NCBI GenBank assembly: GCA_051530055.1
Contig: CM121342.1
Coordinates: forward strand, 3,348,001-3,412,000
Source: Neoechinorhynchus agilis
Taxonomy: Eukaryota; Acanthocephala
Reading direction: 5' to 3'
DNA: 64,000 nucleotides
Position 1 is the first letter of the stretch, and every line of letters begins with the position of its first letter. The notes beneath the pieces are model-generated. The model was not told where the DNA came from. It ran no database searches and saw nothing but the letters and a program-made list of their open reading frames with translations. Both the position numbers and the translations under genes were made by a program. Positions 55,093 through 64,000 of this stretch are shown here, piece by piece.

Positions 55093-55800
55093 TGCACTAA
55101 ATTGTAAAGACCTTTGGAATTTGTTGAAGAAACAAAGTCAAATGAAACGTTAATGTAATCGTTCCGGCGAAAAGTTAAAGCAATAAAACCTTTTGCATGA
55201 ATGCAAGAATTGGTTTTTCGAAATATTAATTCATTTCCTTCAGGATGTCGATGCTTCGCGGTCACATTGACATCTTCAATGTACATTTTCATCCCGAATT
55301 GTGGAATTGAGACACAAAGATCTTCATCGATGGATACAAAAAAAATTCTTTTATTTTTTCGGTGCCCTCTGAAGCGTCCGAGCGGACACTGTACTCGTCA
55401 TTGGGCTTTGGCCTGAGGCCGCAACTTACTGTAAATTGTTTCGAGATAGAAGTGAAAGTTAGAAAGCTGTTTTTCGCAGTGAGAGTTCGTTAGCGAAAAT
55501 CGATGCTCTTTTGATGTTCTTTGAAAAGTGAGCCTTACCTTAACTCACGGAGAAAAACTTCTTGCGCTCTTCGCTATCTATGATCTCGTCAATAAACACC
55601 TTACCTTGAAAGTTGCGGCGAATCCAACAGAGCTTAAAAACTAAAATTATGCTTAATTTTTCCGTTGAATACAAGGCTCTATGAATCTTTGCTAAAAACC
55701 AAAGTGAGTAAAATGTAAAAATCGTTAAAATAAATCGTGCATTCATAGATTAACTTCATTGAGGTTAAGTCAGGAGTTTCCATCGCCAACTCTACTTATT
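55093..55800 (-). repeat. Repeat X, copy X4 (best signal-peptide exon)
   Basis: The minus-strand frame 55746-55540 reads MNARFILTIFTFYSLWFLAK, a strong signal peptide, and KVFIDEIIDSEERKKFFS before a gtgagt. After the putative intron (about 55540-55430) CGLRPKPNDEYSVR follows. The block ends at 55800 in the 139-bp satellite rather than in an RTE tail. Confidence 0.45.
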
Positions 55801-56519
55801 TCGGAAATATCGAATTTAATTAATTCCTTTTAGCTTTCCGCCTCAATCATGAACAATTCAATGTTCAAATAAATATTTGCCGAACAAGTGTTTTTGAGAA
55901 TAAAAAGCATCGATAAAGATGTACTCAAGATTATGCACCTCGGAAATATCGAATTTTATAAATTCCCTTAAACTTTCCGCCTCAATCAAGAACAATTCAA
56001 TGTTCAAATATAAATTTGTCGAACAAGTATTTTTGAGAATAAAAAGCATCGATAAAGATGTACTCAAGATTATGCACCTCGGAAATATCAAATTTAATAA
56101 ATTCCTTGAAGCTTTCCGCCTAAATAATGAACAATTCAATGTTCAAATATAAATTTGTCGATCAAGAATTTTTGAGAATAAAAAGCATCGATAGAGACGT
56201 ACTCAAGATTATGCACATCGGAAATATCGAATTTAATAAATTCCTTTAAACTTTCCGCCTCAATCATAAACAATTCAATGTTCAAAAAAAAATTTGTCGA
56301 ACAAGAATTTCTGAGAATAAAAATCATCGATAAAGACGTACTTAAGATTGAGCACCTCGAAAATATCGAATTAAATAAATTCCTTTAAACTTTCCGCCTC
56401 AATCATGAACAATTCAATGTTCAAATAAATATTTGTCGAAAAAGTATTTTTGAGAATAAAAAGCATCGATAAAGATGTACTCAAAATTGTGCACCTCGGA
56501 AATATCGAATTTTAAAAAT
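55801..56519. repeat. 139-bp tandem array, about five units
   Basis: The string gaataaaa(a/t) near gcatcga starts at 55898, 56037, 56176, 56315 and 56454, exactly 139 bases apart. A partial unit precedes and follows. Units differ by a few bases each. Because 139 is not a multiple of three, the seeming plus-strand phrase KDVLKIMHLGNI shifts frame from unit to unit, so coding of the array is unlikely. The array ends in unit K copy K4. Confidence 0.9.
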
Positions 56520-56774
56520 TCCCTGTTCTTAACAAATCCATCCGTATTTTCAACCGCAATGACGATACGCGTCCTTTTTTTATAGTAAAAAGGTCCAATA
56601 TTGACATAGAAAAATTTCTTTCCATGAAGTCTATAGGCTTCAAGAAAATAACTCCAGCGAATAGACGTACGCGCAATTTCCTCGGCCACTTCCGGTGCAT
56701 CCGTGATTACACATAACCGCATAAACAACATAATGTTGTTTTGCTCTGGTTTACAAATACGACAGCGTATAAAT
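56520..56774 (-). repeat. Unit K fragment, copy K4
   Basis: This is the minus-strand PGKYFIRCRIC frame, starting inside it (MLFMRLCVITDAPEVAEEIA) and cut after NTDGFVKN by the satellite. Upstream, at 56775, the homology ends just before the CRIC phrase, where another sequence is joined. Confidence 0.7.
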
Positions 56775-57345
56775 AGGAAAAATTGGTTTTTCCATTCGTT
56801 TTGTTCCGCTCATTTTTTCTTCGGTTACTTCTCTACCTTTTTCGTCGGTTGTTCCGTTTTCTTGTTCAGTTCATTACTCACGTCAAATACAGATTTCTGT
56901 TTATAAAAACTAACGAAGGTTAATAGTTTATTTTTATACTTACCACCGAGAACCTTGGCCCAAAATTGCTATAAATGTGAAAAACTGATGAATCGAGAAA
57001 CGTAGGTCTTTAATTTCCAGTCTTAGATAATTTTAGACGAACTTTAAAATTAAATTAAGAATAATTAGGTAATTACTTTTTTATGGCTCTATTTCTGAAG
57101 ATATTTTCCAAGATATTAAATGAGAGAAATCCTTTTAGGAAATGTTGACGAAATCATTTTGTCTAACTAAACAATGCGAGTACGTAACAAAGATGCCTTC
57201 CATCAATTATTTTTTATTCTAAATATGGAGTTCCACAGTAAAACAATTCTTTTTCTTTTGCAGATGGGGAGGCGAATTTAATCATTAATCTTGATATAAC
57301 TTTTATCATCCTCTAAACTAAATAATGCGCTCCAATATCCTTTTC
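56775..57345. other. Mosaic of small repeats without a gene
   Basis: Pieces match 24940-25010 loosely, 24820-24905 and 26150-26370. No complete frame is supported. Confidence 0.5.
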
Positions 57346-58272
57346 TGAAAGTTTACGACGATTGCAGTTCCCAGCAACAAAACTGAGAAATATAACTTTG
57401 AAGCGTTCATGTTAATGTAATCTTATAATTCTGCGAACGCGTTAAAAAATATTTATTATCTTTTTCGCCATTGTTGCCTTCGCGACATCGACGCAAAAAT
57501 GAAAAATTCGATTTGCGTGTTGCCATAATTTTTAAAGACTACTTTAAAATTTCTTTATTTTATGTTTTAGCCTTTTTATCAACACTAAATCAACGCATTA
57601 AAGTGTCCGAAGACTGAAGACTCAATTTAATATTAAACTAATTGCTTTTGACAGGAAGCATTATTTGGACTTAAATTTTTATTTCATTTATCGCTTCGTA
57701 AAAACGGTTTTGCGTCTTTATATTCTTAAACCCGATCATTTTGTACTCTTTTTAAGATAAATCAGCAATGCCAATGGAAGAAGATTTATACTTCGACGAC
57801 TAAGAAACTTATCCAAAATGAAATATTAGTCCTAAACAAAAACTAAGATTCTGGGTTAAAAAAATCGGTATGTGCGCATCTTCACTACATTTGAAAAAAA
57901 GTATTTAGAAAATAAATTTCAAGAAAGATTGTTTTATTAAATATCATATTAAGCACCAATTTCCAATAAGGATGCTCAATAAAATGAACGTACAAGTCTT
58001 TAGTACGAGTAAAAATACAATTCACAATCTTCTATGCGCTCATAAGCATTATAAACAAGCTGAAAAATAAACCACAAATCGAGCTCTGATAGATTATTTG
58101 CGATTACTCTATTCAATTTTATTGGCAATCGCCGTTGTTTCCGACGAATGCAGTCCCCATTTTAGATATTAAAGATTTATTTGTACAATATTTTCCAGTA
58201 CAAGGAATTGAGAGTGTCAGAGTGCCATTTATAGGATTTTCTGCTTTGGCAAATTTAAGCAATTATTCTTTA
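57346..58272 (-). repeat. Cys-rich gene 5' end (signal peptide codons and flank)
   Basis: Positions 57405-57346 on the minus strand encode the first 20 or so residues of the Cys-rich protein (MNASKLYFSVLLLGTAIVV), then the homology stops. The rest is the 5' flank as at 10693-11100 and the adjoining block also found at 51860-52494. The coding body is absent. Confidence 0.65.
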
Positions 58273-58319
58273 GCAAATATTTCGCTATTAGACGTAAAAA
58301 TAAGATCGCTCAGCCACAA

Positions 58320-60252
58320 TGTGGAATCGCTTTGTGGACAAAGTGGAGGACTGTTTTTCCACCAAGTCACGTCTAAGGAATTCCGCAACACTTTCTTTCA
58401 GTCCCAAACTTTCTTTCACGATGATCGGACTTGATGGTACTGATTCTTGTCGGTCACGTAAAAGAAGCAGCTCCGGCGGCCAGACAGCTACTGATGGTAG
58501 CCTGTCAACGCGGGGTCGGTGTGTCGCTCCATTTTGTGATGCGGCAACGAACGGAAGCAGCAGAATCCACCAGTGCAACGGGAAAAAGCGAGGGCGTCGT
58601 AGCTCTCGCCGACGACTTGAACGTCGAAATGAGCGAAACTGTCGCCAGAGGCAACGAGAGCGTCAGTCGAAGCTCCGCATGAGAGGCCAGTCAGACACAG
58701 ACGTAAATCAGGAGGATTTAGGAGGAGGCTGGTCATTATGGTACCCATCTGCGGGCAGTCGAGGAAATGGAGGGGCAGGCGTTTGTTTATCACCCGCCTC
58801 CGAAACTCAGCACTATGCAGTACTATAACTGACCGAATCCTTCTTGTCTGCATAAAGCTTCGGTCCAGAAATCTCTATGCTTTTGGCGTATATTCACCGA
58901 CCTCCTCGTCGGATGAAGAGGCGGTTGAAGGATTTTATGGAAATCTAGCCGAAGCATTAGATGATGTACCGAACAGAGACACCCGCGATTTTACCGCATT
59001 CCGAAAGATCGCTATATGTGTTGAAGGGCGAGAATCGGAACAGCCGATACTTGGTTGAGGCGCTGGAGCCGCATGATCTCGTGTCTGCTAACACTTTATT
59101 CCGGAAGCGTCCGTGGCGTTTGGCGACGTTTAGTGTAAGTTGAGTAAGAGTGACTCGTTGTTCCGTAAGCCTCAGCATCCTCCAAGTCCGTTCTATGGCG
59201 CCCTCGCTAATGAGGAGAAGAGGAAAGAGTTCGATATCGAACTAGAGAATCAACTGAGCTCGATGCCAGCTGCTGAAATAGATATTGATTTTTATTACAA
59301 GTCAATCTGCGACGCAGTGACCGAAGCGGCCGAGAAAACCCTCCCGAAAATGAGGCGTATAAAAGCTGCAAAGGTTATATGGCAGGAGGACTGCGAATTT
59401 AAACCAATGGCTGAGCAGATCAAGACCCTGAGAAAACGAGGAAAACGATCTGATGCTCGCACCGCAAGTCTTGAACTTGCCAACCTCTATAATGAAAAGG
59501 AAACGGCTTCGATAGAGGATGCAGTTCGCGGGATCGCATATAAGGAAGGTTTTGTTAGTACCTCCTTAGCATGGCGAGCGATAAACACTCTCACAGGAAG
59601 ATCCCAAAGACAGCCAACTTTGATTGAAGGTCCCTCCCCGGAAATCAGAAAAAAGAGAATCGCAAATTATTTTACGGAAATTCTCAATTCGCCATTATTG
59701 TCCTTGGAAGTTAGTCCTGCACTTCCAAAAGGCACAATCGTTCCAAGAACTGAGGCATACTTCACTGGACCGATTTCCGTGAAGGAAGCGATCGCTACGG
59801 CGAAAATGATGGGATAATGGCCGAGGTACTGAGGTTTGAATCTATTGCCGGAAAGATCATACCGATAATGAATGGCATAATGAATGGTGGCTCAGTACCT
59901 AAAATATTGCAAACAGTGCACTTAACAATGATCAACAAGAAATGCTGCTCGACAAAGGTGGAGGACTACAGAGGTATATCCTTGATGTGCAACACGGCAA
60001 AACTTTTCAGCAGCATTTTGAGACGCCGAATTCAGCAAATCCTCGAACCGTTTCTAAGAATTGACCAGAACGGCTTCAGGAAAGGTCGAGGCACCACAGA
60101 GCACATATTGGCTTTGAGGAGGATCCTCGAGGAGGCACGAATTCATCAAACGGATGTGACGCTGGTATTTGTTGATTTCCGTCGAGCTTTCGATTCGGTA
60201 AATCGAACGATGATTGGCGGTATCTTAAAGGAGTATGGAGTGCCGCGGATCA
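58320..60252 (+). mobile_element. RTE-like LINE, 5' two-thirds, + strand
   Basis: The copy includes an Arg/Ser-rich start (58319-58828), the end of the APE endonuclease (FGVYSPTSSSDEEAVEGFYG near 58890) and the linker frame 59140-59817 (225 codons). The RT start follows at 59817-60252 (EDYRGISLMCNTAKLFSS, VFVDFRRAFDSVNR). It ends at the KEYGVPRIMH junction with repeat X, before the palm. Deletions in the endonuclease and several frame changes show that it is inactive. Confidence 0.75.
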
Positions 60253-60955
60253 TGCACTAAATTGTAAAGACCTTCAGAATTTGTTGAAGAAACAAAGTCA
60301 AATGAAACGTTAATGTAATCGTTCCGGCGAAAAGCTAAAGCTACAAAACCTTTTGCATAAATGCAATTGGTTTTAAATATATTCATTTCCTTCAGGATGT
60401 CGATGCTTCGCGGTCACATTGACATCTTCAATGTCCATTTTCATCCCGAATTGTGGAATTGAGACAAACAAAAATCTTCATCGATGGATACAAAAAATTT
60501 TCTTTTATTTTTTCGGTGCCCTCTGAAGCGTCCGAGCGGACACTGTACTCGTCATTGGGCTTTGGCCTGAGGCCGCAACTTACTGTAAATTGTTTCGAGA
60601 TAGAAGTGAAAGTTAGAAAGCTGTTTTTCGCAGTGAGAGTTCGTTAGCGAAAATCGATGCTCTTTTGATGTTCTTTGAAAAGTGAGCCTTACCTTAACTC
60701 ACGGAGAAAAACTTCTTGCGCTCTTCGCTATCTATGATCTCGTCAATAAACACCTTACCTTGAAAGTTGCGGCGAATCCAACAGAGCTTAAAAACTAAAA
60801 TTATGCTTAATTTTTACCTTCGAATACAAGGCTCTATGAATCTTTGCTAAAAACCAAAGTGAGTGAAATGTAAAAATCGTTAAAATAAATCGTGCATTCA
60901 TAGATTAACTTCATTAAGGTTAAGTCAAGAGTTTCCATCGCAAACTCTACTTATT
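60253..60955 (-). repeat. Repeat X, copy X5
   Basis: As X2 and X4, joined on the left to the RTE fragment and on the right to an RTE 3' end on the other strand. The second-exon frame has lost some 30 bases near 60370. Confidence 0.65.
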
Positions 60956-61935
60956 GTACAACAACATTTCTTTGAACTTTTCTCTCAGTTGAGAGGTCGT
61001 TCTTTTCAGCATTGTCGGTTTTCGTCTTTGTTCTCCTTTCCCAGCGTCTTGAAATCTCCGCTCACACTGTCCTCCCACCTCTTCTTGGGCCTCCCTCTTC
61101 TCGTTTTCCCCTCGAGTTCGATTCTCCATGCGCTCTTAACCCAGGCGTCTTCATTTGCTTGTGTCACCTGCAGGTACCATCGCATCCGCCTCTTTGCGAT
61201 TGCCTCCTCGATCGGCTCGGCATTAAACAGCTTTCGCACCTCCTCATTGGGCACTCGATCCTTGCGTGTCAATCCTGCGGACCATCTAGGCATCCGCATT
61301 TCGTTGACGGCTAATCGTTGAACGTCTTCCTTCTTCGTATCCCACTTCTCTGCTCCGTGGAGCATTGCGGGTCGCACTACTGCCTTGTACACCCGCCATT
61401 TCGGGAGACGCTTATCGCAAAGGATGCCTATTGTCTTCCTCCAGTTGTTCCACCCGCATTGAACTCTTTGTCCGATCTCTGGTTCGAGCTCACATTGCAT
61501 GTTCAACATGCTGCCCAAATATTTGAAGATCTTTTTGATCTGAGTTCCTTGCATATCGAGGTTACCCGGCCCCATTTATTTCGTTTTGCGCCTGCTCACT
61601 CTCAATCCTTTGCTCTCCAATCGTTGTCGCCAACTCTACAGCAAATTCTTGAGCGTGTCCACGTCCCTAGCTGTGAGCACCAAATCGTCCGCGAATAGTG
61701 TCGTCCATGGCGGGTTCATTTCTCTTTCCGCATTTCCTAGGACGTCCATCACGATCGTGAACAAGAATGGGCTCAGGGCCGAACCCTGTTGCAGACCCAC
61801 GGAGACTCGGAAATAGTCGATGGTTCCGCTGTGGCATCGCACGCAGGTGTAGCATTCTCGATACATCGCTCGGATCGCGGCGACATAATGTTCGGGACAA
61901 TTCCTTTTTCTGAGGCATGCCCACACCAAACCTCG
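60956..61935 (-). mobile_element. RTE-type LINE 3' half, copy E
   Basis: The minus strand encodes the palm (VGLQQGSALSPFLF, then FADDLVLTARD) at 61929-61636 and the C-terminal region (VVRPAMLHGAEKWDTKKEDV, RRMRWYLQV) at 61575-61006. A short gap or frame change lies between them. It is the most complete RTE 3' half in the window. Its 3' terminus adjoins repeat X with the same boundary as in copies A, B and D. Confidence 0.8.
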
Positions 61936-62049
61936 AGGGAAAAGGATAAAGTAAGGTAGATTCGTGGTTCAGATTATTTAGAAACGGTCATCCAAAGTCT
62001 CCATTATAACGGCACTGCATGTCACTGATCGTAAACTCGACTTAGTGTA
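61936..62049. other. Unique spacer
   Basis: The short segment has no match seen elsewhere in the window and no frame. Confidence 0.4.
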
Positions 62050-62265
62050 CAAAGCCTATGCTTTTTCGAGGCAATAAAAAAAGTTAACGATATTTTACAG
62101 GTCATTTCAGGTCAATGGTCTTTCATAGAAAATAACTTAAAGACCGCTTTTTCAGACACATCAGAATATTTCATAACGGAACACCAACGCTTGAAAGGGC
62201 TTTTTCTACAATCGATCGACAGCATTTTATTAAAAATCAATAGAGACTTCTTGTTCGAAGAATGA
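62050..62265 (+). repeat. Unit F, copy F3
   Basis: Full-length counterpart of 33095-33309, with the same frame open to NRDFLFEE and one Phe to Leu change among a handful of differences. The flanks differ from those of F1. Confidence 0.6.
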
Positions 62266-62371
62266 AATTATGGATGTGCAGTAAAAAGCTTTTTCCAAAA
62301 ACAATACCTTGGAAATATTATTGCTACCATTAAAATTCGCATTCGATGCCCTACCGTATTGAATGGAAGCT

Positions 62372-63010
62372 TTGAGCATAACAAAGAAACGGAACGAAGT
62401 ACCTTTGGGTCCTCTTAAACACCTGAGTCATGATAAAATAAATGAATTCGGTTTATTGATTTCGGAGTTGATTACGAGTTTGGTCGGGTTGAAAAAGTTG
62501 GTGATTATCGTTTGTAGGAGAATTTGTAAGGTAGAGTCTTTCCTTCGGTTCATTTCGATATCCGTGAGAACATTTGGCAGTATGGAAAATGGAGTGGAGG
62601 AAGAGGGATCTGCGAGGTTGAGGGAGGATTAAAAGAATTGCGATTTCGAGGGTTTTGCTCGTTAGGGGAATAAAATGAGGTAAAAATTATGGTGTTGAAA
62701 TTTAGGAGCGTTTATATTGTCTGTTGAAAATCTTACAAGGGTATTATTCGGTGAACGCAAGCGAACTTGAATTTAAGAAAAATCATTTGTAAACAAGCAT
62801 CGTCGAGTCCTTATTTATTGGCAATACTTAAAGTAAGGTCAAGTAATTTAAAAATTAAATTTTATTAGAACCGTTAGAAAATCTTGTGTCCCCTTATCAC
62901 ATATATTGCAATTATTTCATTTTTTGTAAGTCGGGTCAGCCAGGAAAATTGTCAGCCGTGAAAATGGCTACACATAGATATTTAATTTTATATTTGAGCA
63001 CTGATTTTGA
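62372..63010 (+). repeat. Unit H, copy H2
   Basis: Matches 34215-34960, including most of the frame starting PLGPLKHLSHDKINEFG. The frame ends earlier here because of a changed codon near 62630. About 80 bases present at 34775-34850 are missing near 62940. Confidence 0.65.
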
Positions 63011-63069
63011 TCAAGCAATAAAAAGGTTTTTCTAGAAACAATATCCGGGAAATATTATTCCTACCATTA

Positions 63070-63645
63070 CTGATCTACGGCACATTCCGTAACACTTGTC
63101 ATCCAATGAATAACTCAACTCGTTTGTAATATAGAAATTATAGCCTTTTGAAGCCTTCGTAAATCCCTTGGTCATGGCCGTGTTATTCCGTGAAGTTCCT
63201 ACTGCTACATTTTCGCTAATAATGCTGCTTTCTATCAATACATTTTGGTAAGGGAGAGTTTTATTTCCCAATTTTCGTATACTATCCAGAAAATCTTGGA
63301 TATTAACTTTTCCACCAGTTTGCTGTTCATTCATTGATCGAATATCAGCGATAATTGTTTTCGGCCTAGGCAAAAACGAAATGTGGAACTCCTGAAAGTT
63401 GACTTGGAAATAGATCGCTACTTCTGTATTCAATCTGCTTAAACTTCTATTCTTAGTCGTTTTCGTTACATAGTCAAAAATTAGCTTCGGTCTCCGAAAA
63501 ACTGTTAGCGCATTTTGATTGGATCGTCGAGGTACCCCTTCAAATTTGATTCCGTTAGCGAAATTTAATAAATAAAATACAAGACATCGCTTTCGATATT
63601 CGTCCAGACATGCGAGAATATAAGATTTATCTTTAGCTAAAACAT
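63070..63645 (-). pseudogene. Cys-rich gene fragment fused to repeat X
   Basis: The minus strand reads LACLDEYRKRCLVFYLLNFA and continues to DDKCYGMCR, as in the long Cys-rich copy. Upstream the frame runs on without a stop into repeat X (GLRPKPNDEYSVRADASEGT), giving a 271-codon hybrid (63847-63032). Either repeat X is a true 5' exon of one paralogue, or this is a chance in-frame fusion. Confidence 0.55.
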
Positions 63646-63806
63646 TTTCTTTTATTTTTTCGGTGCCCTCTGAAGCGTCCGCTCGGACACTGTACTCGTC
63701 ATTGGGCTTTGGCCTGAGGCCGCAACTTACTGTAAATTGTTTCGAGATAGAAGTGAAGTTAGAAAGCTGTTTTTCGCAGTGAGAGTTCGTTAGCGAAAAT
63801 CGATGC
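63646..63806 (-). repeat. Repeat X fragment, copy X6
   Basis: About 160 bases hold the start of the second exon-like stretch and part of the intron. A base is missing near 63760 compared with the other copies. It is joined at 63806 to the sequence preceding unit G. Confidence 0.65.
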
Positions 63807-63829
63807 AACAAAAAAATTGCACTCCGAAC

Positions 63830-64000
63830 AATGATCAAAATAATCAAGATTCCATTGATCCGTGGCCTCCGGATGACCGTGGAGGGGGAAAGATGGATGT
63901 TAATTATAAGGTCAGCGATGGGGAAACGTCATGGAGGAGGTGGTTTTAGAGAAATAAGGAAAAGAATTTGTTATCAATTTCAGTCGGTCCTGAAACCGAG
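63830..64000 (+). repeat. Units G and C, copy C5, cut by the window end
   Basis: The sequence matches 47425-47595, with the phrase DSIDPWPPDDRGGGKMDVNY in unit G. The rest of unit C would lie beyond the window. Confidence 0.7.

Noticed and set aside
55919-56152. Plus-strand frame KDVLKIMHLGNIKFNKF in the satellite
   Set aside because: The 139-bp period is not a multiple of three and the phrase shifts frame between units, so a repeat protein is unlikely.
1-64000. LTR retroelements, capsid-bearing elements, CRISPR arrays, tRNA and rRNA genes
   Set aside because: No protease-integrase order, LTR pair, capsid or envelope motif, regular short spacer array, or tRNA/rRNA core sequence was found by eye. 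The RLE LINEs are not next to 28S rDNA sequence.

Overview
The window is animal nuclear DNA. It is AT-rich and has no tRNA, rRNA, CRISPR or bacterial operon structure that I can see. Open frames are short and spliced-looking, and most of the sequence consists of non-LTR and Penelope-like retroelements. RLE-type (R2-like), I/Jockey-type and RTE-type LINEs together with Penelope-like elements (PLEs), plus a PIWI-type Argonaute fragment, suggest an invertebrate, most likely an arthropod. The species cannot be fixed from the sequence alone. I saw no LTR retrovirus-like or capsid-bearing element.

Layout. 0-1.1 kb: tail of an RLE LINE. 2.2-2.6 kb: a small secreted-protein gene with a TATA box. 3.2-9.4 kb: multicopy unit C, interrupted by RLE LINE copy L2, itself split by a minus-strand PLE (P1), then unit K. 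9.7-10.7 kb: an intact gene for a secreted Cys-rich protein (minus strand). 11.2-15.0 kb: a long I/Jockey-type LINE (minus). 15.0-19.0 kb: repeat X, an RTE LINE tail and a second PLE (P2). 19.0-21.1 kb: units C and K without the LINE insertion. 21.4-23.4 kb: a long minus-strand gene for a highly divergent TATA-binding-protein (TBP) paralogue with a repeated Gln/His/Pro/Ser-rich N-terminus. 23.5-26.9 kb: AT-rich sequence with no convincing gene. 26.9-34 kb: units K and C, LINE L3, RTE fragments and repeat X again. 35.5-44.1 kb: two large, rearranged copies of the Cys-rich gene, one split by the best-preserved RLE LINE (L5), with PIWI-like fragments between them. 44.1-48.7 kb: a second copy of the 14.7-17.5 kb block, then unit C. 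48.7-49.2 kb: a foldback. 49.3-51.9 kb: LINE L4. 52.5-54.1 kb: a PLE with a GIY-YIG domain and head-to-head arms. 54.1-64 kb: repeated RTE and X blocks, a 139-bp tandem array and further gene fragments.

How the parts fit. The host genes that look alive are the small aromatic-rich secreted protein, the 314-residue Cys-rich secreted protein and the TBP paralogue. Possibly alive are the short frames of units C and K and the 857-codon Cys-rich frame. Nearly everything else is retroelement debris or segmental copies. Several host-LINE junctions recur at two or more sites, so the region grew by local duplication of already-nested blocks as well as by new insertions. All homology statements come from reading the sequence by eye; no database search was run.
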